This document shows, piece after piece, positions 5,680-6,158 of a stretch of 6,158 nt of DNA. The stretch comes from JACQXM01 sp964569425 (lineage in GTDB: Bacteria; Planctomycetota; Phycisphaerae; UBA1845). The DNA is taken from the NCBI GenBank assembly GCA_964569425.1, contig CAZMVD010000182.1, forward strand, positions 1 through 6,158, written 5' to 3'. Numbering within the stretch: the stretch's first letter is position 1; each line of letters starts with the position of its first letter. The notes beneath the pieces are model-generated. The model made no database searches. It had not been told where the DNA came from and saw only the letters and a program-made list of their open reading frames with translations. Position numbers and translations under genes: made by a program.

Positions 5680-5698
5680 GGCCCGGCTGTGCCGGGTC
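5680..5698. repeat. Palindromic CCCGGC-TGT-GCCGGG element
   Basis: CCCGGC (5682-5687), loop TGT and GCCGGG (5691-5696) form a perfect 6-bp stem, extendable to 8 bp (5680-5698) with one G-U. It lies 24 nt beyond the stop of the upstream kinase, on whose strand it could serve as a weak 3'-end hairpin. No T-run is present. It resembles other short palindromic words in this window and may be a dispersed repeat. Confidence 0.5.
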
Positions 5699-5721
5699 CA
5701 CATTCACCCGCGTCTCTTCCC

Positions 5722-6158
5722 TCAAAACTCCTTCGTCGGCCGCGCCGTCTCCAAATGCCGCCCGAACGCCGCCGCGTCGCTCACCGTACCGCGCGCCCTC
5801 AGATACTCCTCCAAAAACATCCCGCGCAGCGCCTCGCGCAACGACTCACCCGCAACACTCGCCGCCAGCGTCACCAGGTCCGCCGCGTTCCGCCGCTCGT
5901 CCACGCGCCCCAGCCGCGCCCGCTCCACGTCGATCAACCGAAACGTGAACCCCTCCGGCCCGCGCCCCACCAGAATGTGCCGCTCCGAAAAATCGGTGTG
6001 CGTAAACCCCCGATCGTGCAGCCGCGCCGCATACCTCGCCAGCGCCGCAAGCATCGCCGCCCCCTCCGCCACCGAGCGCCGCCATGCAAACTCCAACGGC
6101 ATTTCCCCCGGGACCTCACGCATCAGGAAAAACAACCGCGTAACGATCAGCCCCACCC
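5722..6158 (-). CDS. Second lipopolysaccharide-kinase-like protein (N-terminus outside the window)
   Basis: The last 144-145 residues of a WaaP/KdkA/InaA-type kinase; the reading frame is open to the window edge, so the GTG at 6156 is almost certainly internal and the gene continues upstream. The part seen starts near the hinge strand (LIVTRLFF), then has a long helix ending in ARLHDRGFTHTDF. The catalytic loop is HTDFSERHILV (His53, Asp55 counted from 6156), and LIDVERARLG carries the metal-binding Asp76. HTDF replaces the commoner HRDF, which is an accepted variant in this family. The ATP-binding lobe is not visible, so activity cannot be fully judged. The stop is TGA at 5722, after which 458 bp of repeats separate it from the other kinase on the same strand. 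The two share motifs but little other sequence, so any duplication is old. Confidence 0.82.
   Translation of the reverse strand, partial: VGLIVTRLFFLMREVPGEMPLEFAWRRSVAEGAAMLAALARYAARLHDRGFTHTDFSERHILVGRGPEGFTFRLIDVERARLGRVDERRNAADLVTLAASVAGESLREALRGMFLEEYLRARGTVSDAAAFGRHLETARPTKEF

Overview
The window is a stretch of a very GC-rich bacterial chromosome. The coding style (third positions overwhelmingly G/C), the MnmG sequence, the two lipopolysaccharide-kinase-like genes and the intergenic word repeats (CTTCGTGG, CATTCGC, palindromic GGCGGGC/GCCCGCC) together suggest Planctomycetota or a similar PVC-type lineage. This placement is an inference from style; no ribosomal marker is present.

Layout. 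Positions 1-159 are non-coding and hold small hairpins and a G/C-skewed tract downstream of mnmG. Positions 160-2058 (minus) encode MnmG (GidA), the FAD-dependent tRNA wobble-uridine modification enzyme, apparently intact. Positions 2059-2516 are intergenic, with a degenerate palindromic element next to mnmG and a plausible promoter next to the following plus-strand pair. Positions 2529-3368 and 3384-3875 (plus) are a tight two-gene unit: a protein of unknown family followed by a PIN-domain ribonuclease. The pair is visibly less GC-rich than its surroundings and ends in a hairpin. Positions 4063-4287 (minus) encode a small protein with a conserved-looking N-terminal half and a low-complexity tail; a perfect 9-bp inverted repeat covers its ribosome-binding site. 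Positions 4370-5263 (minus) encode a WaaP/KdkA-like kinase whose 3' part carries long G homopolymers. Positions 5264-5721 hold no credible gene, but contain nested 7-bp and 8-bp repeats and an exact-period 121-bp tandem duplication. Positions 5722-6158 (minus) are the C-terminal part of a second kinase of the same superfamily, cut by the window end.

How the genes may relate. mnmG is a housekeeping gene. The two kinases probably act on a cell-envelope glycolipid or a related small substrate and may be ancient paralogues. The PIN pair looks like an acquired accessory module, perhaps toxin-antitoxin-like or defence-like, inserted between the housekeeping and envelope genes. It is the best candidate here for an undescribed system. 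The partner protein is far larger than a usual VapB antitoxin and I do not recognise a named domain in it.
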